Assembly: GCF_964340395.1 (NCBI RefSeq)
Contig: NC_135563.1
Coordinates: 21,843,151-21,907,150 of the forward strand
Origin: Glandiceps talaboti
Taxonomy: Eukaryota; Hemichordata; Enteropneusta; Spengelidae
Reading direction: 5' to 3'
Length of the DNA: 64,000 bases
This document shows, in pieces, positions 13,319 through 25,825 of the stretch. Numbering within the stretch: the stretch's first letter is position 1; each line of letters starts with the position of its first letter. The position numbers and the translations under genes are program-made. Below the pieces are notes generated by a model. It worked only from the letters and a program-made list of their open reading frames with translations, did not search any database and was not told the origin of the DNA.

Positions 13319-14084
13319 CTAGTAATTATTGTCCATTGAGTAACAGAAAAGGAAGGAAATATGTTTATACATAATTTACATGTGTAAATAACTTGAATTT
13401 CAAAATTAATTTGGATAATACAGTATCTTATTGTTATTATCATTACTAGAATTATTTAATTTACATAGAATTATATTACTATTACCATATTATCATACAT
13501 TAATGTATATTTGGTTTTGTTATTTGACAATAACCTATTGTATTTGTAGTCAATATTGATATAAACAGTCTCAACAATTTGAACAAACTGTATCTCAGAT
13601 ACTGCAGGGCTTGAAAATTTGAAATTAACCTTTTTCTTTGGTAGTCATGAATATGCCACCAAATTCAGAAAGTTCCAGCCTAAGGATGGTGACCAGTAGT
13701 CCCATATTCCTGAACTGAAAACAGAGTTTCTCTATTGGAAATATGTCTGTTATCAAAGTACTTTCATGTCTGCAAATTTTCTATCATTTATTAAATCATC
13801 ACAATAATCAGTGGTAGACTGAAGGGACTAGCTACCAAGCCCCATGACAAGAATTGGTAGTCTGTGGACACAGGACTACTGTTAATGTTGAGCCCTGTAT
13901 CGTAACTTATTTTACTTTTTTTGCTGAAAAACAAAACTGCAAAAATAAATCGTGACTGAAATGCCTTCTTGTACATAAACACAATGTAAACACAATGTAC
14001 CAATCTGGTAGTTAGCTAAATTAGTGTTTGAGAACTACTAAGCTGAAGACTGTAATATGAAAAAAAATTTCTTGTTTCAAAAAT

Positions 14085-14366
14085 ATCCAGGTTTACAATA
14101 AACCTGAAAATAACATGTACATGTACAGAGATCCAGGTTTACAATAAACCTGAGAATAACATGTACATGTACAGAGTTGAACTGATATTGCTGTTATTTC
14201 AAATCATGTATTGTTATAGTTTTACAGATATAGAAATGATGGCCATCAGTCAACCCAACAAAATAAAGACTCAACTGGCAAAGATCTGCTGTAATATGTA
14301 ATCTTCAAGCTAAAAATAAAGACTCAACTGGCAAAGATCTGCTGTAATATGTAATCTTCAAGCTAA
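14085..14366. repeat. Two neighbouring two-copy duplications
   Basis: First pair: AGGTTTACAATAAACCTGA plus AATAACATGTACATGTACAG, repeated at about 14090 and 14130. Second pair: AAATAAAGACTCAACTGGC plus AAAGATCTGCTGTAATATG and TAATCTTCAAGCTA, repeated at about 14262 and 14314. The members of each pair are almost identical, so both are recent. Confidence 0.85.
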
Positions 14367-15879
14367 TTTTTTAAAAAGACTACATTTGAAATTTTGCTGG
14401 TATTTTTGCTTCAATTGACCTTCGTGATACACATGATGGTCGCCTCCACTAAAGGCAAAAATACTGAGGTAAAATAATAATGAACGATTAGCCGACATGT
14501 ACAATGTACATCAGATTTTAATCAGATAGTCTTTGGGATGTACAATAAATGACATATTCATGTCTGAAATTGTCTAATTTAATAGATACAATGTATATGA
14601 TGATTCAGGTCAAGTGCAATCCCAGATTTGATAAAAAGATGAATTCTATCTCAATGTCTTACATAAAACAAAAATAACCATTATTTGCACTTTTTGATCA
14701 AATTGCAAAATGGAATGATGTCAATCTTTGATGAGGTTATGACTTACGAGTAATTTTTCAACAAGGCCCTGGCTTGAAAGAAATCATTCACACAATATAT
14801 ATGCGGTTTATGTTGTACATTTCAGAAATGCAATAATAATATTTCAGTACAGATAGCACCGAGATTACACCTTGTATACCCCTCCCCCAGCCTTAACAAA
14901 GATATGTGTCTACAGAAAGGTGAAATATTGGCAATTAGGCATACTGCCAAGATTTACCTGGGAAACACTCACAGTGCTTGAAAAATATGTGAAAAGAATT
15001 TGTGATGGAATGCACTTTTACATAATACGACATGGAAAAATTATTGCCAAGTTATCCCTTAAATAACTGTAAAGAAAGCACTGCACCTGTGAAGATGCAT
15101 GAAATACAGGCCTGAGTTAAGTACATAATGTTTATCCATGTTATGTATGCAAGGGTACCTTTGTAACTTGGCCACAAAAAGGTGATTTAGCTTTGACACA
15201 ATACATTGCTAATGGGAAACCAAATCAAAACAATGATATATTGCAGTAAACAGTTGGGTGTGACAGAAATAGTGTAAGTACTACTTAATCAGCTCAAACA
15301 CTCTCTACACCAGTGACCACAGCTAAGTTCCTCTATCACAGACACAGGGACTGTGTCTACATGTTGTTTCCACTGTGGTGGTGTTTTTCATGCGACTGTT
15401 TTTTTTATAAGAATTTTTACAGCCTACTGCCTACCAAGTGTCATTGTGGTCATTGGCATAGGGGATCAGGTTTAGGTTTCTATAGTTTAGGAGTTACCTT
15501 GGTGGTCTTTGGATGTTGGTGAATGTATTCATGCAATTCTGAAAGTAAAATTATTTGATGTACATTCGTATTGTATCAACAAAGTGCTCTGAAATTCCAA
15601 AATGTGCTAAGATTATCTGGTAAATGTGTGCAGGATATACTGTAATATTCTGATATACGGATATGGAATCCAATTAATGCAGGGTTTGATTTTAACTGTT
15701 TAGGGTTGGTTGTCAGTGGTTACCAAGTAAACATACCATCTACAATTTTCTATTCATTCCATCAGTCTAACAAACCACCTTATAAATTTGGTATCTAGAT
15801 AAATTTTTTAGTAGTCTATTCACCCTGGACATAGGATGAAAACCTTCACACAACAGTCTCTCCTTTACAAAAATGTCCT

Positions 15880-16705
15880 ACAGGATTCCAAGATTCCTAT
15901 AAAAGGATTCCTATAGGACCATCGTGTCCTAAAGGATTTTTATAGGAATCATATAGAATTCCTAAAGGACATACATGTATTTTTTGCAGGCCTAAAGATT
16001 TTCTAAAATCATGGTCATTTTACAAAAATCTTCACAAACAGCATACATTGTACTGCAACACTGCTATATCAGTTTTTATGGCGATTACAATAACAGAACT
16101 TTGAATTTTCTGCATTTTAACAAGATCAATCACAATTTCATACATTGGTGTGTTCCACCATGCAAATCCATTAGTAAATGAATTGACAGTGATGTTAAGG
16201 AATTCTGACTAAGAACTTATAACATCTACTAGAAATTAATGTTGAAAAATTTCAATAGTATTTTGAGGGATTCTACATGATTTTAATAGTTTATATACAG
16301 AAAAAAATACATTACTAGAGGTATACTGAGGGATCTTAATAGGAAGTTTTTTGTGGATTACTAATTTAAGGATGTCTTTCAGGAATATTAATTAAAAAGA
16401 ATTCTTGAAGCAATGGTAAAAGATATATAAATTGTTATGTACATGTAGGGATATTAAAAATACTAAAGGATTCTTATAGGTCTAAGGACGTCATTTAGGA
16501 ATATTAAAGGATTCCTAAGGGAAGTCTTTCAGGAATACTATAAAAGGATTCCTAAAGGAAGTCATTTAGGAATACTAAAGGAATAATATAGGAAGTCGTT
16601 TTGGAAAACTAAAAGATATCCTATAGGAATCCTAAAAAGAAAGGGGCCAAAATCTTACAGGATTCTTATAAGACTTTTTCCTAAGGATCCTATATAGGAT
16701 ATTTC
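15880..16705. repeat. Zone dense in AGGATTCCTATAGGA-type self-complementary motifs
   Basis: Short motifs AGGATTCCTA, TCCTATAGGA, TCCTAAAGGA and AGGAATACTAAAGGA recur more than twenty times in two clusters, 15880-15975 and 16455-16705, with looser copies between. The basic element TCCTATAGGA is its own reverse complement. There is no fixed period, so this is not a simple tandem repeat. Confidence 0.6.
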
Positions 16706-18185
16706 GTAAGGGCTGCCCTGGAGTACTGCTACTGCTAATTCTGAGCCCTACAATGGTTCACAACAGATCCAATGACCCTACTTGCATGATTCCAAACAGA
16801 AAACACTTTAGGGTGTCCATCAACTTGGTGAAGTGTAAAGTATATTGAATTTGGTTGACCCACCAAATGGTAAGTGACTCATAAAATGTAGACATATCAG
16901 TTGTTGTTTCAAAACATTGTCTCAGACTTGTTCTGATTATCATCGTTGTAAAAAAAGCATTATTAACAAGGTCTACTTCCAACAATAACACTGAGTTCAA
17001 CTTGAAACATAGTGAGAATAACTTAACCCCTTCAATACTGAAAACATTCCCGCCAAAATTGTTCGGACAAAATTCTTGTTTTATGTAAGTTTTTGGCATA
17101 TATCAACTTCATTTTAGACTGGAATTAAAGAAATGTTACTTCCTAATAAAGTAATATTATTGTAATTATGAAAATATTCATATAAATTGGGTCCCCATAT
17201 TATTAAAAACTCGTCTCTAGTCATGAAAGGGTTAATTGCACTGGCTTGTTCAGTCGACCTAATCCACATACCATCTGTTGTAACTACATAAACTAACATA
17301 TTTTCAACGGAGGTCAACATTTGGTGGTACCGTGTATTATTACAGTAAGATTAAGTTTGCTTTTCAATTCATGTCAGCCTTAACTTTTACATCATGGCAA
17401 CTCAACTTGCAAAGAGAATTCTTACATGAGAAGAGCTTCAGAAAATCAACCAATATAATTCCTGAATTTTTTTCTTGCAATATAATTTTAAAGTCATCTT
17501 AGTATATTTCATCTTGTATACTTCTAGTTCTCTATGATAATAACACATACATGTAGCGTATAGATATTGTAGACTCAGTAGAGGTATACAGTGTTTGAAC
17601 ATGAATGTAATATATATGACTAATGCAAACGTTTATATACCTATGGCACTTTCTCCACAATTGCATTACTAGTAAAGCTCAAAATGCTTTTCACTCCTGG
17701 CAGAGGTTTATAATGGTGCAATCCCTTTAATACATACTTCCTTGAGCTCCTGGGTAGCATACAATCCACACTGCCTTGTAAGCACATAGGATGAAAACCT
17801 TCACATAATGATCTGTCCTACCAGGTTCCTAGTTGATTAGGGCACAGTGAGGGTGCAAATTTTGCCATGGATTCTGGCCTTTCAAAAACATGTGGCAGTG
17901 AAGTACTAATACACTCATGTACCACAACCTTATTATTACTATGTTCTACCAACCAGATGAATATGTTTAAAGACAATGGCAGTGACTTCAGGTTCAATCT
18001 AGCAATGTACAGACAAGCAAGCCACGTCTCCCCATATATTACAACCTGTACATGTATGTTTACTACATTTATTTACATGGAACAGTAAATCTGTATGTAA
18101 AACCTGTATATGGACCAAGTGCATTCTCCTATATCATGCAATGAAAAATGTCAAGATACAGTGTTACACAAATTTTGGTCTCAAC

Positions 18186-18339
18186 CAATCTGATTAAAAT
18201 CCGATGTGGTGAAAGCGGCTAGATGTCCTCGCGTGGGAAGGCGGCGATCACTCCGAACAAAACAAACGTTACAACACGATGAATAGAGGTAAATAAGGAC
18301 ATCTAGCCGCTTTCACCACATCGGATTTTAATCAGATTG
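18186..18339. mobile_element. 154-bp MITE with perfect 44-bp terminal inverted repeats and 9-bp TSD
   Basis: The left end 18186-18229 (starting CAATCTGATTAAAATCC) is the exact reverse complement of 18296-18339 (ending GATTTTAATCAGATTG). The nine bases GGTCTCAAC stand immediately outside on both sides (18177-18185 and 18340-18348), as expected for a target-site duplication. Only 66 bp lie between the arms and they code for nothing. Long arms and a 9-bp duplication fit a non-autonomous Mutator-like or similar cut-and-paste element; the superfamily is inferred. The perfect arms suggest a recent insertion. Confidence 0.93.
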
Positions 18340-18825
18340 GGTCTCAACAGACCAGTAATAATGAAACCACAACACAGTTGACTTGTAAATACTTTTTCAT
18401 GTTATTATCTCTGGGCCATCTACAACAGATCAACTGCACAGAGGTAGTGTTCCCATAAATACTAGGAAATCTGAATTTAGATGAATCTTTGCAGTATTAC
18501 CAATCAATTTGCAAAGGAAAATCTCATGACCTACATTAACCCATTAATGTTGGAGTTTCTCTCCAACGTCTAACATCACTATGGTGATTATGTTGCAGAT
18601 CCATGTACATTCTTGAAAATGTTAATTTGATTGGTGAAAACCATATTTACAAAATATTCTGACGAAATCAAAGAGTATACTATCATAGTAGATCAGTTCA
18701 CCTACTCCTTTTGACAGACCTTGTCAAACTGCTGGGATAATGTCAACATACTTTGACAGTCTGTGTATACTACATTAAGTAAAATATTACTCGTGGCAGG
18801 GTTCAGTTCATATAGGTCAGTAAAC

Positions 18826-19045
18826 TGTACCAACCAGCTCTCCCCCCAAAAAAAATCTGTACCAACCAGCTTCCCCTCCCCCACAAACTATACCAACCAG
18901 TACCCCAACAAACTGTACCAACCAGCTTCCCCTCCCCCACAAACTATACCAACCAGTACCCCAACAAACTGTACCAACCAGCCCGCCCCCCCCCCCCCAC
19001 AAACCGTACCAACCAACACCCCAAAACACCGTACCAACCAGCATG
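18826..19045. repeat. GTACCAACCAG minisatellite, C-rich
   Basis: The core ACTGTACCAACCAG (or ACTATACCAACCAG) recurs about nine times, separated by CTTCCCCTCCCCCACAA or TACCCCAACAA. A poly-C run lies near 18983. Open frames on both strands are repeat artefacts. Confidence 0.88.
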
Positions 19046-20558
19046 ATGACAATGTTACATTTATATAATTCTAACCAGTGCCAACTACACTGACAATGAC
19101 TGACAAGTACAATCTACAACACTGACAACCAAGGTCTGTGTTTGTAACTCAATAAATTCTAATTCTACGTACAATGACAAACATTTTACACATTTATTAA
19201 TCTTTTGCAATTTATTGAGTTACAGAAAAGGACTTTGCATATGTTGTTTGACATAGATTTTTTCAAGTAGGAGGCCATCACAAAATTGTTTTATAAATCA
19301 AAAATCCAAAGTAACTCTTCATCCATATGACCACTTTAATATCAATTTAACTTATGAATATTTATTCATATTAATGTGAATGACTAACCAACCCTCCTTT
19401 TGGAATAGGGAGTACCCTGTCTTTGGAAATTTTAATCCTCAGCATTCATGATAGACCATCTAACATTCCTGTTAGGATGGTGAGATTCCTGTCTATGGCA
19501 ACCTCATCCTTGACAATATCTGAATGTCATATGCACTGTTATACTAGTATCCTAGTTTTTATTAGCTCAAAATTGTCACTATTTAAAAAAAAAATCAAGT
19601 TACATTCTCATTGGCTGAATTACCTCTAGATAGTCTTGACAAATCAATGGTGCTATTTGTTTACATTGGCTTGATATCCATATGTAAACAATCATGAATT
19701 TGGTTTGGAACTCATTACTTGTTTGTCAACACATTGTAAACTTGTAGGATGTTGATACAGTTTGATGAATGTACACTGGCAATCATAAATGTTTTAAAAG
19801 TAATAAAAAGTACCAGCTACTCAGGATTTCAGTGGTTTTAGATTGAATTATCCATTACTGCATGTTAGACATCTTTTATAGAGTCACAAAGTAACTGCAT
19901 CATAAAACTTGTCAAATCAGTTAAACAATTTCAAATATTCCTCTCTCAATCTGTTGAATGTCCAATCTTGGGGTATATAAAATATATCCATGGATGTATT
20001 AGTAAGCAATATATAGATAATTATATTCTATGTAACCACTATTGTGAGGCAGATAAAAACAAAAATACATAAATTATTTGAGTTTTGAATATTTATAGTG
20101 AAACTGGATACCCCTTTTTTATTATGAATATATTTTGTTGAGTTTATACATTGTTGATTCATTGTTTTCTGAGCATACTTTGTACAAATACAGAGTTATT
20201 TCGACACCTCTGGAGTGGAGTTTTACTTCTTATAGATGAGTAAACATGCCCTATCTGGACTGGACCCTAAATCTATAAACAAGCCACAACATAAATGAAT
20301 GAATGAATCATGGTTGGTTGGTTGATTCATGGAGGTAATGTCCCTACCTCCATGGTTGATTCAATATGTTGTGACCTTGATGGGTAGCAAAATAAGATTA
20401 TCAATATGTGCATGGATTTCATATCATACATTTTTTGAAGCGCTAGGTGATCATAGTTGTAAGTTGAATTCTCACTTCGGACTATTCGTGTCACTGTGTC
20501 GCAATCAGCTATAAGTTCTTCATCCCTTCCAACCCAAAATAATAACAATGATACTTAC

Positions 20559-20621
20559 GTCTTCAAATATGGATCCAACATTTGCCGTCACCAACAACAC
20601 GTCTGCGAGTTTATCTGCCAT
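20559..20621 (-). CDS. INPP5A: INPP5A first coding exon: inositol polyphosphate 5-phosphatase type I (partial)
   Basis: The ATG at 20621-20619 opens 21 codons that contain VLLVTANVGSIFED, then a consensus donor GTAAGT at 20558-20553 in phase 0. Human INPP5A begins with VLLVTANVGSLFDD at the same place before its first intron, so the match is positional as well as by sequence. The enzyme removes the 5-phosphate of Ins(1,4,5)P3 and Ins(1,3,4,5)P4 at the plasma membrane and so ends calcium signalling. The segment seen here is the first beta strand of the endonuclease/exonuclease/phosphatase fold; the catalytic exons are not in the window. The gene runs leftwards, and its first intron is at least 20.5 kb if no exon was missed. 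The start is preceded by an A/G-rich leader (GAGAGAAGGGATT). Confidence 0.85.
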
Positions 20622-21060
20622 AATCCCTTCTCTCTACACGTCCACGATTTACACTTGACGGTTGCAGTGCAGTGTACCACACACTCTTGCCTTCTTGGGC
20701 GTTTGAGGTCAGGTCGGGTCAAGATGGCCCTGAGTAAACGTATCGTCAGCGTCCACACAAACTTGAATTATCACCTTATTGGTGCGTTGGCAGGAAACTA
20801 GGTCAGTGATAAAGGGTCGTGAGCCGATGGTGTCAAGAGTCTGTTAGAAAACGGAAATGCCGGACACCAAGCGATAATAGACTTTCGCTCAATGACGTTT
20901 ACTGACGTAATATGGTTGCAGTAATAATATGCAAATTTGACGAAAATTGATGGCCTCGAGGTCACATACTCGGCATGTTGACACTCAGTCAATTTAGGAC
21001 GGGGGATGGGAGTACGCAATACCCGGAGTTGTCGCCGTGAATACTTTCTCCCACCGTGTG
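20622..21060 (-). promoter_or_regulatory. Probable INPP5A 5' UTR and promoter
   Basis: This stretch, just upstream of the INPP5A start, is richer in CG dinucleotides than its surroundings. On the + strand it holds AAGATGGC at about 20722 (YY1-like), ATTGGT near 20779 (an inverted CCAAT box) and TGACGTAA near 20903 (CRE/ATF-like). No TATA box stands at an obvious distance. The transcription start cannot be fixed from sequence alone. Confidence 0.5.
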
Positions 21061-21642
21061 CAGTACAAGCGGACGACGATTAGTATCGTATGGTTTTGTA
21101 GTGGTATCTGATTGATTGCGAATAATCAAGGCTGACAGCTGTATCTGGTGTTTACGTAAATATTATGCTGACACCATACGGAACAATGCAATCGCCGTGC
21201 GATGTAAATATATCGGGTCCCCTTGCAGCGGGCAGTGTAGCGTTGCATACCTAATTAATTTCACAGCGGAACCTGATTGGCTCGCAACTCCCCCTCGTGA
21301 CCTTTCTGGGAAGAACTACCCAGCCTCGTTCCAAGTTTCATTGAAAACAATCAAATAATAAAAAAATATTTATCACAATGTCAAAAATATTAACCTCTAT
21401 TTCCCCACAAAGAATATGAAAGTTTATCATAAGATTAATATGTCAATGATAATAAAACGAAAAACGCATGGACTCTGGGTTCGTAGCTACACATGAAAAT
21501 TTCTATTCAGCAATACGAGGGTTCTCGATTTCCCCCTTTTTTAACTTTGTGAATAGAATTGTAATTTGTATGTATATGATACCAGTAGTTATATATATAT
21601 CATGGCAAAAAGAGTTGAACTGTTTTTTCCTACTAACTTCCG

Positions 21643-21645
21643 TAT

Positions 21646-21732
<87 letters not shown>
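21643..21732. repeat. (TTTA)n microsatellite
   Basis: An uninterrupted TTTA run of about 90 bp. Confidence 0.95.
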
Positions 21733-21733
<1 letters not shown>

Positions 21734-21833
21734 GATACATTCTGATTTAATCATCTCATTTTCGTTGTTTTAGTTTATAGTTCGTGTTGGCTTGATGTTG
21801 GTCTGCGACGAATTCTTATGGATGCTGTTGTTT

Positions 21834-22125
21834 AACACAGCACAGCATAGCACAACACAACACAACACAGCACAACACAACACAACACAACACAACACAA
21901 CACAACACAACACAACACAACACAACACAACACAACACAGCACAGCACAGCACAGCACAGCACAACACAACACAACACAACACAACACAACACAACACAA
22001 CACAACACAACACAACACAATACAATACAATACAATACAATACAATACAATACAATACAATACAATACAATACAATACAATACAATACAATACAATGCAA
22101 TGCAATGCAATACAATGCAATGCAA
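21834..22125. repeat. Pentanucleotide array (CAACA/CAGCA/CAATA/CAATG)
   Basis: A strictly period-5 array nearly 290 bp long. It is divided into zones: mostly ACACA/CAGCA to about 22019 with a GCACA patch near 21938-21962, then CAATA to about 22095, then CAATG at the right edge. Because 5 is not a multiple of 3, all frames of both strands stay open, which explains the overlapping long open frames here; none is a gene. Confidence 0.95.
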
Positions 22126-23019
22126 CTACAATGACACTTTTAATACTCCTTTTTCTGGGAATTTCCCTGTCTACCAGGAAAACATAACTGAAAAACGAGC
22201 ATCAACTGCTAAAAATTAATGCAGAAGGTAAACATAGTACATTCATCTAAAACATAAGATGCTGCTAAAGTCAAAGCCTGTCTATCGGTTATGTACTGTA
22301 TAGGGGCAATGTGGATTGCTGCTGGTTTAAGGGAGTGTTCAGTTTTAATTTTCAAAGGGCTGAAGGATTCGGTGTCAGTCGGAGTGTTGTATGTGTATGG
22401 TGACCCCGCAACAGTAACGAAGCAAATTGGTAGCCTAGCCTCGACCCCGCCCAAACATATCTCAAAACAGTTTGTTACAATAACCGTGTTTAGCTAGCGA
22501 TTGAAATAGTCAATTTGATTATCAGAAGAATCGAAATCAAAGTGGACATTATGATGCTGTTACTATTCTGATATCACTAATAATTATTGTCAGTGACAAT
22601 GACTTTCATAGGCCGTTATTAGCTTCGCCAAATTATCAGTATTGTACATCAACTTCTATCAAACAGCAACTAGCTATAGCTGTGATAGAACTACTTTGAA
22701 TCATACATGTATGCCCGTTTCTATACTTTCAATTATTCTGAAAACATATTATACATTGGGGGCATTTGTTTCATTTCTTGATTTCATTTTGACTTACATC
22801 ATGATCAGTGATGTATGAAAGTTTAGCCATGGCCAATAAAATGGACAGTAAGCCGTGAATTGGCTATGCTGCTTACCTTGCAATTGCAAGTGGGATAGCA
22901 TTCCCCTCCCATAGTATGTAAAAGTTTTATTTTGTGCCTAAAAAAGACGTCGCCTGACATTAGTTTTATATATAGTTTGTAATCCTGACGTAAGAAACGA
23001 CCATGTTTCCTACAATTGC

Positions 23020-23021
<2 letters not shown>
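22126..23021. other. Intergenic, nothing recognised
   Basis: No exon, RNA gene or repeat family is recognisable in this AT-rich stretch between the pentanucleotide array and the TA array. The open frames at 22209-22497 lie on both strands over the same bases and lack splice context or a domain. Confidence 0.5.

Positions 23022-23107
<86 letters not shown>
23022..23107. repeat. (TA)n microsatellite followed by T run
   Basis: About 43 uninterrupted TA dinucleotides end in a run of T. Confidence 0.95.
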
Positions 23108-23115
<8 letters not shown>

Positions 23116-23959
23116 TTGAATTTTGGACCATCACATTTTCGGACGAGAAACCGAAGTTACTTTGAATTGGATTCTGCCCCCTCCCCTGGGGGTTATTATA
23201 ACGGACTCCGTCTTTGCGGTCCTCCATAAGTCCTTTCTATGATATGTAACATCTAATTTCATTCAAAGCTGACACAAAGGTAAACATATCATATGGCATA
23301 TATGCAAGTCACTGTGTCTCGCATGTACATTAAATTTGACCGAATGGCAGTTATATTTGTATTTAAAAATCAATATTTACTGCATAACTAAAAAATCAGA
23401 TTATATAATACAGTTGTATATACAAATCCCGTTCAAATGTCTACCCCACTGATATTATTAGGTGCAAGCTATCTTGATCTTCAGGGTCAAATATCATAAT
23501 ATTTAATTGTGGCAATTTTTTTTTTAATTTTGAATACATTAAATAAAAAATAAGGGAAATATACAAATACATGTATTTTATCCACTAGTCACACAGATTG
23601 AAGTAGAGTTCGAGGTACGTGTGTTTTCTACCAAGACTTGTTAATCTTAGCCCAAAGACCTGACTTAGTGTTACCATGGATGCATTACATCTATAAATAA
23701 CTCTTTAAGCCTTCTATGCCAAACCAATACAAGTCTTTTACGCTTGGAAGCACGGAGAACTGTTCTGAATTTGAAATTACCACTGTCGACTCGTTTATTT
23801 TAATCTTACCTGTCTTTAAATATTGTATAATGATCATTGTGTATAGACCCCTAAGTGTTATTCGATAAATAATTCCTCGTGATCGTATACGTACAGTACA
23901 TTACACAAGAAGAAAATTAAATGCCTATATTCAAACTTTTCCTCATCACTTACACAAAG

Positions 23960-24251
23960 CCCTCAATGGACTCTCTCCTGGTTCTTTATCAAGCACTCTT
24001 CGCTCATCGGATGCCTTCTGCACACAACCAGATGGAATCTGGCTTTCTATGATCACCACCCATTCTCTTCAGCAGCTCATGTACTTTGGAACTCTCTACT
24101 CTTGGATATAAAAACCTCTCCCAGTGTGAACATTTTCAAAAGACGCCTAAAATTAAAAACTCACATCTTTCAGAGAGCATTTTCATAATATAACTCTGAG
24201 CGTCACCGAACATTATTTAACTTTGGGATATTTGGCGCTATATACGTTTGT

Positions 24252-24252
<1 letters not shown>
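23960..24252 (+). mobile_element. 3' end of a degraded LINE (non-LTR retrotransposon)
   Basis: From about 24075 a frame reads AAHVLWNSLLLDIKTSPSV, then NIFKRRLKLKTHIFQRAFS and a stop at 24187. The order WNSL, L.IK.SPSV, FKRRLK.HIF is the typical C-terminal tail of CR1/L2-type reverse transcriptase ORFs. The sequence upstream has related but frameshifted fragments. After the stop a 3' UTR ends in TTTGGCGCTATATACG followed directly by a GACA tetranucleotide tail. The element is 5'-truncated and inactive. Confidence 0.72.
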
Positions 24253-24343
<91 letters not shown>

Positions 24344-24348
24344 TAGAC

Positions 24349-24439
<91 letters not shown>

Positions 24440-24440
24440 T
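24253..24440. repeat. (GACA)n-(GATA)n-(GACA)n tail
   Basis: About 90 bp of GACA pass through mixed units into about 75 bp of GATA and end with four GACA units. It starts right at the 3' end of the LINE remnant, so it is probably the expanded simple-repeat tail of that insertion. Confidence 0.93.
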
Positions 24441-25337
24441 AGTATTTAGACCACTCGGTTGCCCCTCGCCTATTTCGCCATAGACTGTAAAATATGTCTT
24501 GTTCTTCGTTAGCCCTACGAGGCTTCTAAACCATAGTGAATGATAGCATATAGCGTTGCACGAACGTCATGTACAGTACTACAAACTAACTTCGCCATGA
24601 AGTTATAGAATTATAATACCATTGAACTGCAGCTAGGTACGTGGACCATCACCACCTATACTATACTAGCCCAAACATCTAAAACCACGTACCATTATCA
24701 TAGTCAAATTTTGGCTTGATTGTCGAAAAAAGTTGATGTTAGCAAAACATAGAATTAGAAACCCAGTGTACCGTGTTATAGGCCGCATGTATCTTGTGTC
24801 CACTAATTTTCTAGTATCTAGGGGGTCTAACAGCTAAGTATTGAACTCCTTCGAGAAATCAATGGAAATTTTAATAATCTCAAATGGTTAAAAAGTTTGC
24901 AATTATTCTTTATTTAGCCAATAAACGAGGGAAAGAAATTTACAGTTTTGTTCAAACTCTTGATCACATTCTCGATGCCGCTATGTGAGCTGGTTGACAT
25001 TTACAGGATAATGCATATATTATACAGTCCGCTTTTACAGACAACTGTAATATTTATTGTGCCGTGGACAACAGAGGTGACGAATATTAAGAGTAATTTC
25101 TTTAGGAAGTCACTCGTGAATCATTTAGCTTGGGTGCAATTCTCTTTGTATACTATTGCGAATTAATACATTTAATTTTGTAAACGGGTATTGATATCTA
25201 GCATATACTATATTGGGGACAGTAATAGGAAATGTTTCGGCTTCTACACTTGACGTGTCACAACATTTAGAGATATTCTTTCATTACTGGAAGTTTAGAT
25301 ATCGTATCTGCCCCTTTCAATTTTAAGTTTGTGATCG
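24441..25337. other. Intergenic, nothing recognised
   Basis: AT-rich single-copy-looking sequence. The 72-aa frame at 24948-25166 has no recognisable domain and no splice context. Confidence 0.5.
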
Positions 25338-25825
25338 CTTACAGCTAAAATGACGTTGGTTGGTTTGGTGTTTCACTCATGACGTTTTTGATACAGAGCT
25401 AGATATAGTGTAACTCTAGACTAACAATAACAGAGACACAACAAACACAGCAGGATTCTTTGCCCAATCACATATTGAACAGGTAGATCTAGAGCATTGC
25501 TATTCTTTCACAGTGCAGTAGAAATAGGCTTCAAATGAAAATATTACATATGGACTTATGATTTTAATGGCTGCAAATGTTTATTTTCTAACTGATAATC
25601 AACATATCAACTTGACTACTCCTACATCGCCACTGTACACGGCACCTATGTAATTGTTTCTTTTGCATGGGAAGTTGTCTGAGGGTATGTATTAAATGTC
25701 GTGTCATCACATGAGTGAAACACCAAGCCTACATCATTTTAGCTGTAAGTTGTCTGAGCGTGTGTATTAAATGTCGTGTCACATGAGTGAAACACCAAGC
25801 CTATGATAGTAGCTGTAATCTAAAT
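25338..25825. mobile_element. Possible MITE-like element with imperfect inverted ends, right end duplicated
   Basis: The left segment CTTACAGCTAAAATGACG..TTGGTGTTTCACTCATG (about 25340-25381) is matched in reverse complement at about 25709-25750 (CATGAGTGAAACACCAAGCC..CATTTTAGCTGTAAG). The right arm recurs in direct orientation once more at 25783-25822, after a repeated GTTGTCTGAG.GT.TGTATTAAATGTCGTGTC segment. No target duplication is obvious, so the boundaries are uncertain. Confidence 0.55.

Larger units (their letters stand above)
1..20558 (-). other. INPP5A: Probable INPP5A intron 1 (left end outside window); no recognised coding exon
   Basis: The donor at 20553-20558 opens an intron on the minus strand and I could not find the following INPP5A exon (expected to encode a PENLQ..W.REF-like segment and then a KP.F.ALH.QE segment) anywhere to the left. 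The stretch is AT-rich, with short open frames that have no recognisable domains. Its content is repeats: a 114-bp tandem array, an interspersed element, TG and GAGT arrays, a 1.1-kb minisatellite, a 70-bp array, several two-copy duplications, a motif-rich zone and one MITE, each listed separately. The parts at 76-4080, 7190-9080 and 16700-18180 hold nothing further that I can name, except for a weak exon-like ORF at 8462-8552. Confidence 0.55.

Noticed and set aside
16758-17099. 113-aa minus-strand frame
   Set aside because: It is in the INPP5A orientation but matches nothing in that protein and has no convincing splice borders.
20319-20365. Inverted repeat CATGGAGGTA/TACCTCCATG as a regulatory hairpin
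   Set aside because: The arms are only about 10 bp in otherwise ordinary intronic DNA, which is expected by chance at this scale.
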